In this document: positions 35,118 to 45,348 of the stretch, in pieces
Position numbering within the stretch: the stretch's first letter is position 1
Layout: every line of letters begins with the position of its first letter
Assembly: GCF_004345245.1 (NCBI RefSeq)
Contig: NZ_SLUQ01000002.1
Location: forward strand, 124,001 to 188,000
DNA: 64,000 bases
Origin: Rhizobium sp. BK251
Lineage (GTDB): Bacteria; Pseudomonadota; Alphaproteobacteria; Rhizobiales; Rhizobiaceae
Reading direction: 5' to 3'
Translations under genes and position numbers: made by a program
Notes under the pieces: model-generated
Told to the model about the DNA's origin: nothing
The model's input: the letters and a program-made list of their open reading frames with translations, nothing else
The model's database searches: none

Positions 35118-38100
35118 ACGAGGGCTTCAACCTATCGGGCTGGGCGATTAAACGGCAGAGCCTGGTTCTCTTCCTCGTACTTCTGAGCGCCATTGCAGGC
35201 GTTATTGCCTATTTCAACCTGGGGCGTGACGAAGACCCGGAGTTTACATTCAAGACGATGATCGTCTCCGCAGGATGGCCGGGTGGGACGATCGAGCAGA
35301 CCACCGATCAGATTACCGACCGTCTCGAGCGGACGCTCGAGGAAGTGCCAAATCTCGACAACCTGCGCAGCCTGACGACGGCGGGGCAATCGATCGTCTA
35401 CGTCACGCTCGACGATGCGACGCCGCCTGATCAGGTGGGCGAATCCTGGTATCAGGCCCGCAAGAAGGTCGGCGATATGGTCTCGACGTTGCCCCAAGGT
35501 GTGCGTGGGCCATTCTTCAACGACGATTTCGGCGACACGTTCGGCATTATCTACGCTTTCACTTCCGACGGATTCAGCGATCGTGAGGTGCGCGATTGGG
35601 CCTACGAGGCGCGCAACCGCCTGCTCAAGCTCGGCAATATCGGCAAAATTCAGCTTATCGGCACGCAGGATGAGACGATCTATATCGAATTCTCTACCGA
35701 GCGGCTGGCCAGCCTCGGCCTTAGCGCTGCAACGGTGATCAGCACCATACAGGCGCAGAACGCAGTCCTGCCAGCCGGTCTCATAACTTCCGCGCAGGAT
35801 CGGACCATCCTGCAAGTATCCGGCAGCCTTTCGGACGAGGCTACCATCAAGCAGCTGAACATTCCCACCACATCCGGTTTCGTGCGCCTGGGCGACATAG
35901 CCAGCGTGGTAAGGGGGACGGTGGACCCGCCCCAGCCACGCTTCCGCGTCAGGGGCAAGCCGGCGATCGGCATCGCCGTTTCCATGGCCTCGGGCGGTGA
36001 CATCCTGCAACTCGGCCAAAACATCGACGCGACGATGCAGAAGCTGGAAGACGACCTGCCGATCGGCATCAACCTGTCGCACGTGGCGAGCCAGCCGGCG
36101 GTGGTCAAGACGGCGATTCGTGGGTTCACGACGTCGCTGGGTCAGGCGGTCGTCATCGTCCTTGGTGTCAGTTTCCTTGCACTCGGGCTGCGCGCCGGTA
36201 TCGCGGTTGCCGTCTCCATTCCGCTTGTTCTTGCATTGACCTTCCTGTTCATGGACATCACGGGCATCGCCCTGCAGCGTGTCTCGCTCGGTGCGCTGAT
36301 TATCGCGTTGACGCTGATGATCGATGACACGATGGTCACCGTCGAGACGATGATGGCGAAGCTAGAGCAGGGCTACGATCGCATCCAGGCGGCCTCGCAT
36401 GCCTATACGTCAACCGCATTTCCGATGCTCGCAGGCACGCTGGTGACGATTGCCGGCTTCATTCCGGTCGGCTTCGCAAGCAGTTCTTCGGGCGAATATG
36501 CGCGCTCGCTGTTCCTGGTGATCGGCTTTGCGCTCATCGTGTCCTGGCTGGTGGCGGTGCTGCTGACGCCGATCGTCGGTCTCGCCGTCCTCAAATCGGG
36601 TAGCGCAACGGGTCCCAAGCCGGACGGCGCGCTGATCCGCGGCTTCAAGAATTTCCTTCGTGCCTGCATGCGGATGCGCCTGGTGGTGGTCCTTGCCACC
36701 GCTGCGATGTTTGCGGCAGCGCTTCTCGGATCGTCCGCCATGAAGCGGCAGTTCTTTCCGGCGTCCGACCGGCCGGAGCTTATCTTGCAGCTGACCCTGC
36801 CGCAGAGTGCATCTCAGGAAGCCACTGCTGCCCATGTGTCGAAAGTCGAAGAGGTTCTCGCCGCTGACGAGGATGTGGCCGACTGGAGCTTCTACATAGG
36901 CTCCGATCCGGTACGCTTCTATCTGTCGATGGATCTTCAGGCTCCCGCGCCATCCCGCGCCCAGGCGGTGGTGATTGCGAAAAGTGTCGGCGCACGCGAC
37001 GCGCTGCAGGCACGCCTGCAGAAGGCTCTCGACGAAAGGTTTCCGGACGACATCGTGCGCGTCTCGCCGCTCGAGATGGGGCCGCCCGTCGGCTGGCCTG
37101 TCCAATACCGAGTGAGCGGACCGGATATCCCGGGAGTCCGCAATGTCGCCTGGCAGGTGGCTGATGCGATCAACAAGGTGCCGGGCGTCCTCCAGCCGAA
37201 TCTGGATTGGAGCGAACCGATCCGAAAGATCGTCATCAATGTCGACCAGGATCGCGCCAGACTGGTGGGGCTCAACTCGTCCGTGATTGCCCAGACGCTG
37301 TTTGCGACCGCGTCCGGCCTTCCGATCACGCAGGTTCGGGACTCGATCTACCTCATCAACGTCGTTGCCAGGGCAACCGCGGAGCAGCGCGTGGACGTCG
37401 GAACGATCCGCTCGTTGCAGATCCCGGTCGGCTCCAACAATACGGTGCCGCTTTCCAGCATCGCCACGATCGAATACCAGACGACGCAACCTGTCATCTG
37501 GCGTCGTGACGGCTCAACCACCATCACAGTCCAGGCGGACACAGCGGAGGGTGTGATGGCCGCCAGCGTCGTTGAAGCTGCCGCCGCCAAGATCGATGAG
37601 CTGCGCCAGGCCAACCCGCGCTACCCGATCGAGGTCGGCGGTGCGGTCGAAGGCGCAGAGGATGGGCTTGCCGCGGTCGTCGAGATGCTTCCGGTGATGG
37701 CGATCGTCATCCTCATCGTGCTCATGTTCCAGCTGCAGAGCGTACAGCGGCTACTGCTCGTCATCAGCGTCGTACCCCTGGGGCTGATCGGCGTGGTGCT
37801 GATCATGCTGATGACCAATACGCCGGTGGGCTTCATCGCTGTTCTCGGGATGATCGCGCTGATTGGCATGATCACGCGAAACTCAGTGGTGCTGATCGAC
37901 CAGATCGACCTTGCCATCGAAGAGAAGGGCCGGACGTGGCGGAGCGTGATCGACGTCACGGCGCAGCGTCTGCGGCCGGTTTTTCTGACGGCGGGATCGA
38001 CTGTTCTCGGCATGCTGCCGATCATCCGCGATCCGTTCTGGTCGCCCCTTGCCTTTACCGTCATCGGCGGTCTGGTGGTGGCCGCGGCGCTGACACTGAT

Positions 38101-38203
38101 CTTCCTGCCGGTGCTCTATGTGCTGTGGTTCCGCATTCCCGCCGAGGCCGAGCCCACCAAGGCCGATGCTACTGCGCCGGAACCGGCCGCGGTCGGGAGG
38201 TGA
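35114..38203 (+). CDS. RND efflux transporter (AcrB/HAE1-like permease)
   Basis: A 1029-residue inner-membrane pump with the RND pattern: one N-terminal span, a large periplasmic loop, a span cluster (AVVIVLGVSFLALGLRAGIA, LIIALTLMIDDTMVTVETMM with the proton-relay acidic residues), a second periplasmic loop and a second span cluster ending in LVVAAALTLIFLPVLYVLWF. It works with the adaptor just upstream to expel hydrophobic compounds. The substrate cannot be inferred, and no TetR-type regulator lies beside it. Confidence 0.92.
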   Translation: MNEGFNLSGWAIKRQSLVLFLVLLSAIAGVIAYFNLGRDEDPEFTFKTMIVSAGWPGGTIEQTTDQITDRLERTLEEVPNLDNLRSLTTAGQSIVYVTLDDATPPDQVGESWYQARKKVGDMVSTLPQGVRGPFFNDDFGDTFGIIYAFTSDGFSDREVRDWAYEARNRLLKLGNIGKIQLIGTQDETIYIEFSTERLASLGLSAATVISTIQAQNAVLPAGLITSAQDRTILQVSGSLSDEATIKQLNIPTTSGFVRLGDIASVVRGTVDPPQPRFRVRGKPAIGIAVSMASGGDILQLGQNIDATMQKLEDDLPIGINLSHVASQPAVVKTAIRGFTTSLGQAVVIVLGVSFLALGLRAGIAVAVSIPLVLALTFLFMDITGIALQRVSLGALIIALTLMIDDTMVTVETMMAKLEQGYDRIQAASHAYTSTAFPMLAGTLVTIAGFIPVGFASSSSGEYARSLFLVIGFALIVSWLVAVLLTPIVGLAVLKSGSATGPKPDGALIRGFKNFLRACMRMRLVVVLATAAMFAAALLGSSAMKRQFFPASDRPELILQLTLPQSASQEATAAHVSKVEEVLAADEDVADWSFYIGSDPVRFYLSMDLQAPAPSRAQAVVIAKSVGARDALQARLQKALDERFPDDIVRVSPLEMGPPVGWPVQYRVSGPDIPGVRNVAWQVADAINKVPGVLQPNLDWSEPIRKIVINVDQDRARLVGLNSSVIAQTLFATASGLPITQVRDSIYLINVVARATAEQRVDVGTIRSLQIPVGSNNTVPLSSIATIEYQTTQPVIWRRDGSTTITVQADTAEGVMAASVVEAAAAKIDELRQANPRYPIEVGGAVEGAEDGLAAVVEMLPVMAIVILIVLMFQLQSVQRLLLVISVVPLGLIGVVLIMLMTNTPVGFIAVLGMIALIGMITRNSVVLIDQIDLAIEEKGRTWRSVIDVTAQRLRPVFLTAGSTVLGMLPIIRDPFWSPLAFTVIGGLVVAAALTLIFLPVLYVLWFRIPAEAEPTKADATAPEPAAVGR

Positions 38204-38332
38204 CGGCTTTCGGGCAACAGAAAGAGACGCAATGCCAAGCCGCGGGATTCCTCGCTAATTCCATCAGTACATTCCCGGCTATGATTTCATGCCGGTGCTT
38301 CTGTTCAAAGTCCTGTCCAAGGGGGAGTAACA

Positions 38333-38830
38333 ATGTCTGATCTGATTGCAATTGTTTATCCTACCGAAGCCAAAGCCGAGGAAGTGCGCCAGCGCTTGTT
38401 CGATTTGCAGAAGGAATACCTGATCAAGGTCGGAGATGCCGTCATCGCCACGAAGACCGAAGGCGGGAAGATCAAATTGAATCAGATGGTCAACACCACG
38501 GCCGCCGGCGCTGCGTCCGGCAGCTTTTGGGGTCTGCTGATCGGCGTTCTGTTTCTCAATCCGCTGTTGGGCGTGGCGGTGGGTGCCGCATCGGGCGCCA
38601 TCGGCGGCGCCTTGACCGACGTCGGCATCAACGATGCCTTCATGAAGGATCTCGCCGCCAATCTTCAGCCGGGCAACGGAGCTTTGTTCGTGCTGATCAA
38701 GGAGATGACCGCGGACAAGGTGCTCAAGGAAATATCGCCCTATGGCGGCGTCGTGCTCAAGACATCGCTCGATGAAACGAAGGAAGAGGTCTTGCGTGAC
38801 GCGCTGCAGAAGACAACCGCGGCCGGCTAG
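38333..38830 (+). CDS. DUF1269-family membrane protein
   Basis: A 165-residue protein with a soluble N-terminal part (MSDLIAIVYPTEAKAEEVRQ), a central Gly/Ala-rich hydrophobic hairpin (ASGSFWGLLIGVLFLNPLLG, ASGAIGGALTDVGIN) and a C-terminal soluble part. This matches the DUF1269 family, whose function is unknown; members are often stress-induced. A GGGGGAG site precedes the ATG. It appears to be a single-gene unit. Confidence 0.8.
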   Translation: MSDLIAIVYPTEAKAEEVRQRLFDLQKEYLIKVGDAVIATKTEGGKIKLNQMVNTTAAGAASGSFWGLLIGVLFLNPLLGVAVGAASGAIGGALTDVGINDAFMKDLAANLQPGNGALFVLIKEMTADKVLKEISPYGGVVLKTSLDETKEEVLRDALQKTTAAG

Positions 38831-38964
38831 TTTCCAATGATCAGGCGTATCGGGCGGTCCGTGCCGGCCTAGACCGGAACGGCCGCTGTTTCGTGCGACG
38901 GCAAGTCAAGCTCCGATCTCATGGGGCGGAGCTCGGAAAACGGTAAAAAACTCCAGGGGCGGGT

Positions 38965-40008
38965 ATGGTCGAAGCAGGCGGCAGTCGCATGATCGGTTCG
39001 GTCACGACCGGTATCCTCGTGGTCGCTTTGCTCTATGTTGCACAATCGATCTTTGCGCCGCTTATCTTCTCCTTATTCGTTATTGCGCTGGTCTGGCCGT
39101 GTCAGGCCGCTTTGCAGCGCTGGCTGCCAAAGCTCCTGGCACTTCTGATCACGCTAATCGTGACCATGGTCGTCATTGTCGCCATCGGGTCGGCAGTTGC
39201 GTGGGGGTTCGGCAAGCTTGCGCAATGGCTCTTCGTCAACGCTGAGCGCTTCCAGACGATCTATGTCGAGTGGACAAACTGGCTGGAAGGGCACGGCGTC
39301 GCTGTCGCGGGCCCCTTGGCAGACCGTTTCGATGTTTCCTGGCTGGTTGGCTTCGTGCAGGGAATGGCAGGGCGGTTAAACAGCTTCGCCGGTTTCGCCT
39401 TGCTGGTCTTCATCTTCGTCATGCTCGGCCTGCTGGAGGTTGAAGATTTCAATACGCGCCTTCTTGCGCCTGCCGCCCAGCCTTACGGAATGCGCATCCT
39501 CGCTGCCAACCGAGTGATCGGAGCAAAGCTGCGCCGATTCATGATTGTCCGGACTTTCGCCAGCGTTCTCACTGGACTGGTGGTCTGGGTATTTGCGTTG
39601 GGGGCGGGACTCGAGCTTGCCGGGGCGTGGGGTGCGATTGCCTTCGCCCTCAACTACATCCCGTTTCTCGGGCCGTTTGTTGCGACGGCACTTCCGACAC
39701 TGTTCGCCATTGCCCAATTCGACTCGTGGCAGACGGCGGTCGTCATCTTCACTAGCCTCAACGTCATCCAGTTCATCATCGGCAGTTACCTGGAGCCGCG
39801 ACTGACGGGAGCTTCGTTGGCAATATCCCCGTTTGCCGTTATTTTTGCAGTATTTTTCTGGAGTTTCATGTGGGGCATCTCGGGTGCTTTCATCGGAGTG
39901 CCAATACTGATCGCGTTCATCGTCTATTGCGCCGCCACGCCATCGGGAAAGTGGATCGCGACATTGCTGTCGGGTGGTTCAAAGGTCGAGCTGGATAACG
40001 GGTCTTGA
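38965..40008 (+). CDS. AI-2E/PerM-family transporter
   Basis: A 347-residue protein with the PerM/TqsA layout: N-terminal spans (TTGILVVALLYVAQSIFAPL), a central amphipathic region, then the conserved ALNYIPFLGPFVATALPTLF and the C-terminal spans with FIIGSYLEPRLTG. Family members export small signals or act as Na+/H+ antiporters; the substrate is unknown. A GGGGCGGG site precedes the ATG. Confidence 0.85.
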   Translation: MVEAGGSRMIGSVTTGILVVALLYVAQSIFAPLIFSLFVIALVWPCQAALQRWLPKLLALLITLIVTMVVIVAIGSAVAWGFGKLAQWLFVNAERFQTIYVEWTNWLEGHGVAVAGPLADRFDVSWLVGFVQGMAGRLNSFAGFALLVFIFVMLGLLEVEDFNTRLLAPAAQPYGMRILAANRVIGAKLRRFMIVRTFASVLTGLVVWVFALGAGLELAGAWGAIAFALNYIPFLGPFVATALPTLFAIAQFDSWQTAVVIFTSLNVIQFIIGSYLEPRLTGASLAISPFAVIFAVFFWSFMWGISGAFIGVPILIAFIVYCAATPSGKWIATLLSGGSKVELDNGS

Positions 40009-40455
40009 AATGGGCCCGCGGAGCGCGAGCGACCTGTGATATTGCTAAATTACCGTAAGTGCATCTGACGGTTGAGAAACGAAGTCGAAAAGGCTAGATT
40101 GCGCGTTAGGGATAAGGCGGCTGCGAGAAGGGGCAAGTCGCAACACACAGAAAGAACGGCAGTGGAGCTCCCGGCGGTGATATCTGTCGTGGACAATGAA
40201 ACGTCGCCTTAGACACCTACGGAAAACAAATCGCTTGCCCCATGACCACGGCATAGTAAGCGGCAAGTGACTGCAACATGCTTGGTAGGTACGCTGCGCT
40301 CGACGGTGAGCTGCCGCTCATCGCGCGCGTTGGGCAGGGCTGCTGCACACAGGTCCCCGCGCGCGGCGTAGAGGCCCGCCATTTTCCGTAGGCGAGAGCT
40401 TTTCGACACTCAGCGGCCGATTGCGTCCTGCCATCGGCCCACTGGAGGTGATGCG
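40009..40455. other. Intergenic region before the AraC-type regulator
   Basis: A 447-nt stretch without a supported gene. Overlapping minus-strand open frames here have no recognisable domain. A GGAGGTG site directly precedes the AraC start. Confidence 0.45.
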
Positions 40456-41595
40456 ATGACAGATGAAGATGTCCTAACGCATACCACGATGCTTGAGCGG
40501 CAATTTGACGACGATAGTCTCGAGACCTCGGCTTACGAAGCAGTAGGCACGATATCAGTAACGGGGAGGGCATCGGTTTTGCCGTCCTTTGAATTTTCGA
40601 CGGCAGGACTGCCGCGATCGGACCAGTTTGCTTCGTGGCGCAATAGCTTCGCGCCCATGCTTGAACTAGCCGAGATCGACCCAACGACAACCGAGTTCAG
40701 CGGCCGACAGAAGCTCTGGGATCTTGGAAGTCTTGTCTTTGCACAAATCAGCACTGATAGCCTCGCATTTTCTAGCCTCCCCGCACATGCTCGACGGGAT
40801 CCGGTCGATCACTGGACGATGACCGTTCTGCTATCCGGATCGATCCGGACCGATGCAGCAAGGAATCGGTTTGCGGCGGGTCCGGGCGAGGTGCAGATTC
40901 ATTCGCTTGGTCGCTCCTTTACCGGCGTCGTCGACAGAAGCGAGATGATCATGCTCTTTGTGCCGCGTGATCTTTCGCTCGAGACGGCGGCCATCCTTGG
41001 CTCGGCTGAGTTTTCCACGCTTGGCACCGGCATGGGACGGTTGTTCTCGGATTACCTTGTCGATGTGGCCAATCGTTTGCCGATGCTTACCCAGGCCGAT
41101 CTGCCTGGACTTGCTGCCGCCACACGCGCGATGATCCTCGCATGCGTGTCGCCATCCGCCGACCATATCGACGCGGCCGAGGGGCCGATCGCCAATGTCC
41201 TTCTCGAAAGGGCGCGGCAACTCATACAAAGCCGGCTGCTCGACCCGAAACTCGGGTCCGACCTGCTGCGACGGGAACTCGCTATCTCGCGCACGCGGCT
41301 GTACAACCTATTCGAGCCGTTTGGCGGGGTAATGCATTATATCCAGCACCGTCGGCTCCACAGCGCCTATGCAGCGCTGACGGATCCCAACGATCGGCGC
41401 CTCATATTCCAGATCGCCGAGGAGCGCGGTTTCAGCGACGGCGCGGAGTTCAGCCGCGCGTTCAAGCGGGCCTTCGGTGACAGCCCGAGCGAGGTGAGGC
41501 ACCGAGGCGGAGGCGGCATCCCAATTCGATCGGACGTCGAGGATTGCCCATCAGAAGAGCGGCTGGGCGCGCTTCTGCGCCGATTGCAGGGATAG
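40456..41595 (+). CDS. AraC-family transcriptional regulator
   Basis: A 379-residue protein. The N-terminal ~230 residues resemble the AraC-binding-like sensor (DQFASWRNSFAPMLELAEI, DPVDHWTMTVLLSGSIRTDA). The C-terminal ~100 residues hold a double helix-turn-helix: LRRELAISRTRLYNLFEPFG, then FQIAEERGFSDGAEFSRAFK and the family-typical FGDSPSEVR. It lies 229 nt upstream of, and on the same strand as, a five-gene ABC importer, so it may regulate that operon; this is inference from position. Confidence 0.88.
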   Translation: MTDEDVLTHTTMLERQFDDDSLETSAYEAVGTISVTGRASVLPSFEFSTAGLPRSDQFASWRNSFAPMLELAEIDPTTTEFSGRQKLWDLGSLVFAQISTDSLAFSSLPAHARRDPVDHWTMTVLLSGSIRTDAARNRFAAGPGEVQIHSLGRSFTGVVDRSEMIMLFVPRDLSLETAAILGSAEFSTLGTGMGRLFSDYLVDVANRLPMLTQADLPGLAAATRAMILACVSPSADHIDAAEGPIANVLLERARQLIQSRLLDPKLGSDLLRRELAISRTRLYNLFEPFGGVMHYIQHRRLHSAYAALTDPNDRRLIFQIAEERGFSDGAEFSRAFKRAFGDSPSEVRHRGGGGIPIRSDVEDCPSEERLGALLRRLQG

Positions 41596-41824
41596 CCGGA
41601 AGAGACGCCGCCAAACGCGGGGCCCTCCATCCATCTGCTGCTCCCCGCAAGGAAGCTTGCCGGCTCGGCGGTCGTCGGAAGGATTTTCCATTGCTGAGCG
41701 GAAAAATGGAACGATCGAGCCTCGTGGCGGTCGAGCGCTTCGCTATTTTGCGGATCGCAAGTGGAGGCTAGGCGGCCCCAGCCAGATTGCCGCGCTAAGC
41801 ACATTACCTCGTGGAGATACATAC

Positions 41825-43411
41825 ATGAACTTCGCCTTTGGCCGTTCGAAATTGCTCGGTTCCGTTTTCAGCCTGGGGCTTTTGGTTGGCTCGCCGGCCG
41901 CTCACGCCGAGACGCCGCCGAATGTTCTCGTCGTCGCACAATCGATCGATGATGCCGTCAGCTTCGACCCCGCCGAGGGCTTCGAGTTGACGACCGTGCA
42001 GTCCTTCAACAATCTCTACCAGCGCCTCGTACAATCGAACCGCGATGACGGCACCAAGATCGAGCCGGCGCTCGCCGCGTCGTGGGATGCCGGCAGCGAC
42101 GGCAAGAGCCTGACCTTCGAACTGGCTGACGCGAAGTTCGCCTCCGGCAATCCGGTGCGCCCGGAGGACGTCATCTTCTCGCTGACGCGTGCAGTGAAGC
42201 TCAACAAGGCCCCGGCCTTCATCCTGAACGAGCTTGGCTGGTCGGCCGACAATGTCGATGCCGCCGTCACCAAGGTCGACGACAAGCATGTCAAGCTCTC
42301 CTGGAACGCCGATGTCGGCTCCGGCTTCGCGCTGTCTCTCCTGACGGCGCCGATCGCCTCGATCGTCGACGAGCAGACCGTGTCGGCGCAGGTCAAGGAT
42401 AACGATTTCGGCAACGGCTGGCTGAAGACCAATTCCGCCGGCAGCGGCGCCTTCGCGATCGCCACCTACACACCACACGAGGCGCTGGTGCTGCAGGCCA
42501 ACGCCAATTCCTCCGACAAGCCGAAGCTCGAAAGCGTCATCGTCCGCAACGTGCCGGACGTCGGCGCCCGCCGGCTGCTGGTCGAGCAGGGCGATGCCGA
42601 TATCGCCCGCGGCCTCTCTGCCGACCAGATCGAGGCGCTGAAAGACAAGAGCGGCATCAAGGTGCTTTCCGTTCCGTCAGCCCGCACCGACTACATCCTG
42701 CTCAACACCAAGGCGAACGAAACGCTCGGCAAACCGGCCTTCTGGGACGCCGCCCGCTATCTCGTCGACTATGACGGCATCGCCAAGGATCTGCTGCGCG
42801 GCCAGAGCAGTGTGCACCAGGCCTTCCTGCCGGTCGGCTTCCCCGGCGCGCTGACCGATACGCCCTTCAAGCTCGATGTCGAAAAGGCCAAGAAGATCCT
42901 CGCCGATGCCGGTATCAAGACGCCGTTCAAGGTCGAGTTCATCGTCTTCAACGACCAGCCCTTCCTGTCGATCGCCCAGTCGCTGCAGTCGACCTTCGCC
43001 AAGGCCGGCATCGAGCTCGACATCCAGCCCGGTGTTGCCAGCGACATCTATGCCCGCGGTCGCTCCGGCAAGTTCGAGATGACGCTGCGCTACTGGATCC
43101 CGGATTATTTCGACCCGCATTCCAACGCCAGCGCCTTTGCGATCAACCGCGATAATTCCACCAACACGGCCGCGAAATATGCCGGCTGGGTGATCCCGGA
43201 ATTGACCGACGAGACGCTCGCTGCCGTCAAGGAGCAGGATCCGGCCAAGCGTGTCGCGCTCTATCAGGATCTGCAGAAAAAGATCCAGGCGAGCTCGCCC
43301 TTCGTATTCATGCTTCAGGGCAACGACCAGGTCGTGCTAAGCGACAAGGTGAAGAACTATGCCCAGGGCCTGAACGCAGACCAGGTCTATTACGACAAGG
43401 TAGAAAAATAA
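41825..43411 (+). CDS. ABC transporter substrate-binding protein, peptide/nickel family
   Basis: About 528 residues from the ATG at 41825. A Sec signal peptide (LLGSVFSLGLLVGSPAAHA) ends at AHA-ET. The rest is an SBP_bac_5-type protein: DAVSFDPAEGFELTTVQSFN, the LTFELADAKFASGNPVRPED block and LRYWIPDYFDPHSNASAFA. The open frame reaches upstream to 41657, but that part lacks signal-peptide character. It is the first gene of an operon with two permeases and two ATPases. The ligand is unknown; oligopeptides, nickel chelates or opine-like compounds are all possible for this family. Confidence 0.88.
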   Translation: MNFAFGRSKLLGSVFSLGLLVGSPAAHAETPPNVLVVAQSIDDAVSFDPAEGFELTTVQSFNNLYQRLVQSNRDDGTKIEPALAASWDAGSDGKSLTFELADAKFASGNPVRPEDVIFSLTRAVKLNKAPAFILNELGWSADNVDAAVTKVDDKHVKLSWNADVGSGFALSLLTAPIASIVDEQTVSAQVKDNDFGNGWLKTNSAGSGAFAIATYTPHEALVLQANANSSDKPKLESVIVRNVPDVGARRLLVEQGDADIARGLSADQIEALKDKSGIKVLSVPSARTDYILLNTKANETLGKPAFWDAARYLVDYDGIAKDLLRGQSSVHQAFLPVGFPGALTDTPFKLDVEKAKKILADAGIKTPFKVEFIVFNDQPFLSIAQSLQSTFAKAGIELDIQPGVASDIYARGRSGKFEMTLRYWIPDYFDPHSNASAFAINRDNSTNTAAKYAGWVIPELTDETLAAVKEQDPAKRVALYQDLQKKIQASSPFVFMLQGNDQVVLSDKVKNYAQGLNADQVYYDKVEK

Positions 43412-44494
43412 GTGCCGCAAGCGGCAACAAACCCCGACGCCGACATGAACAACTCCCGCCAGCTGAAGGCCTGGCGGGAGTTGTCGTTCGTCTCGCCGCT
43501 GCTCAAGTGGCTATGGTCCTTTGCGCTGACGCTCTTCGGGCTGGCGCTCGTGACCTTTGCCATGACGCGGCTTTCACCGATCGATCCGGCGTTGCAGCTC
43601 GTCGGCGACCATGCCAGCCAGTCGACCTATGCGCAGGCCCGGCTTCAGCTTGGCCTCGACCAGCCGCTGCCGGTGCAGTTCCTGCGATATCTCGAGACCG
43701 CGCTTTCGGGTAATTTCGGCCAGTCGATCTCCACGGGACAGCCCGTTGCCAGGGATATCGCCCGCACTTTCCCGGCGACGATCGAACTGGCGACGACGGC
43801 AATCATCCTGGGCGCGGCGATCGGCCTCGCGCTGGGCATCGCTGCCGCCATGCGACATGGGACGTGGGTCGACAGTCTTGTTCGCTTCATCTCGCTTTTC
43901 GGCTATTCGGTGCCCATCTTCTGGCTCGGCCTCCTCATGCTGCTGCTCTTCTATGCCCGGCTGCATTGGGCGCCGGGGCCGGGCAGGGCGGACGTGGTCT
44001 TCCAGTATACGGTCAAGCCCGCCACCGGTTTCGCACTGATCGACACATGGATCTCCGGCAAGCCCGGCGCCTTCCGCGATGCGTTGGCGCATCTGGCATT
44101 GCCGGCGATCGTGCTCGCCTTCCACGCCCTCGCAGCGATCTCACGGTTGACGCGGGCGGCGATCCTCACCGAGCTCGGTCAGGAGTACGTGACGACCGCA
44201 CGTGCCAAAGGCGCAAGCCTGCGACGGATCGTCTTCATTCATATCCTGCCGAACATTTCCGGGACCGTTCTGACCGTGATTGCGCTTTCCTATGCGAGCC
44301 TGCTCGAGGGCGCCGTCCTGACCGAGACGGTCTTCGCATGGCCGGGCATCGGCCGTTACCTGACAACCGCCATGTTTGCCGGCGACATGCCGGCGATCCT
44401 GAGTGCCACGCTTGTGGTCGGCGCCTCCTTCGTGCTGCTCAATGCGCTGACCGATCTCGGCGTCGCACGCCTGGAAAGGGGGAGGCAGCGATGA
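43412..44494 (+). CDS. ABC transporter permease, DppB/NikB-like
   Basis: A 360-residue protein. The start is a GTG directly after the SBP stop with AAGGTAG upstream; ATG 43445 is the alternative. Family features are FAMTRLSPIDPALQLVGDHA near the N-terminus, six spans, and the EAA-type loop TARAKGASLRRIVFIHILPN that contacts the ATPase. It overlaps the next gene by 4 nt. Confidence 0.9.
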   Translation: MPQAATNPDADMNNSRQLKAWRELSFVSPLLKWLWSFALTLFGLALVTFAMTRLSPIDPALQLVGDHASQSTYAQARLQLGLDQPLPVQFLRYLETALSGNFGQSISTGQPVARDIARTFPATIELATTAIILGAAIGLALGIAAAMRHGTWVDSLVRFISLFGYSVPIFWLGLLMLLLFYARLHWAPGPGRADVVFQYTVKPATGFALIDTWISGKPGAFRDALAHLALPAIVLAFHALAAISRLTRAAILTELGQEYVTTARAKGASLRRIVFIHILPNISGTVLTVIALSYASLLEGAVLTETVFAWPGIGRYLTTAMFAGDMPAILSATLVVGASFVLLNALTDLGVARLERGRQR

Positions 44495-45348
44495 GCGCGG
44501 TCGAACAAGTGCCGATCGGTGGACGGTCGTTTGCCCGGCGAGTCCTCCACTCGCCCTCGGCAGCAGCGGGTAGCGTCGTCGTGCTCTTCATCCTCGCGGC
44601 CGCGTTACTGGCTCCGTTTATCGTCCCCTACGATCCGAACCTCCAGGAGACTGCCAACCGGCTCATGCCGCCGAGTGCTGCGCATTGGCTGGGAACGGAC
44701 GGCTTCGGGCGCGATATCCTTTCGCGGCTGGTCTTCGGTGCGCGGCCCACGCTGCTCCTGGTGCTTGTCGTCGTACTTTTAATGGCGCCGCTCGGTATCG
44801 CGGTCGGGATCTTCGCCGGTTTCTTCGGCAGCACGATCGAACGCATCCTGATGCGGGTGACCGACATCGTCATGTCCTTCCCACGGCTGTTGCTGGCCTT
44901 CGCCTTCGTGGCGATCATGGGGCCGGGACTGATCAATGGCGCGCTGGCGCTGGCGCTGACAAGCTGGCCCGCCTATGCGCGTCAGGCTCGCGTCGAGACG
45001 GCGATCCTCAGACGAAGCGACTATCTGGCGGCGGCCGAGATGGTCGGTATCAGGGGCGTCCGGCTGCTCTGGGGCCATGTCCTGCCGCTGGTGCTGCCAT
45101 CGGCCATCATCCGGCTCGCGCTCGATCTTTCAGGCATCATCCTTGCCGCCGCCGGCCTTGGTTTTCTGGGGCTTGGCGTCCGCCCGCCGACGGCGGAATG
45201 GGGATCGATGGTGGCGGAAGGCACACAGGTGATTTTCGATCAATGGTGGGTAGCGGCCGTGCCGGGTCTTGCGATCCTTGTGACATCGCTCGCCTTCAAT
45301 TTGCTGGCCGACGGCCTGCGCGACATACTGGATCCGCGCCATGGGTGA
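44491..45348 (+). CDS. ABC transporter permease, DppC/NikC-like
   Basis: A 285-residue protein from the ATG at 44491, which overlaps the preceding stop; the frame is open far upstream, but that part lies inside dppB. Typical features are HWLGTDGFGRDILSRLVFGA, the loop AAEMVGIRGVRLLWGHVLP and GLGFLGLGVRPPTAEWGSM. It pairs with the DppB-like permease to form the membrane channel. Confidence 0.92.
   Translation: MSAVEQVPIGGRSFARRVLHSPSAAAGSVVVLFILAAALLAPFIVPYDPNLQETANRLMPPSAAHWLGTDGFGRDILSRLVFGARPTLLLVLVVVLLMAPLGIAVGIFAGFFGSTIERILMRVTDIVMSFPRLLLAFAFVAIMGPGLINGALALALTSWPAYARQARVETAILRRSDYLAAAEMVGIRGVRLLWGHVLPLVLPSAIIRLALDLSGIILAAAGLGFLGLGVRPPTAEWGSMVAEGTQVIFDQWWVAAVPGLAILVTSLAFNLLADGLRDILDPRHG

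Noticed and set aside
40217..40690. 157-codon minus-strand open frame before the AraC-type gene
   Set aside because: It overlaps the 5' end of the AraC gene antisense, with no domain and poor composition.
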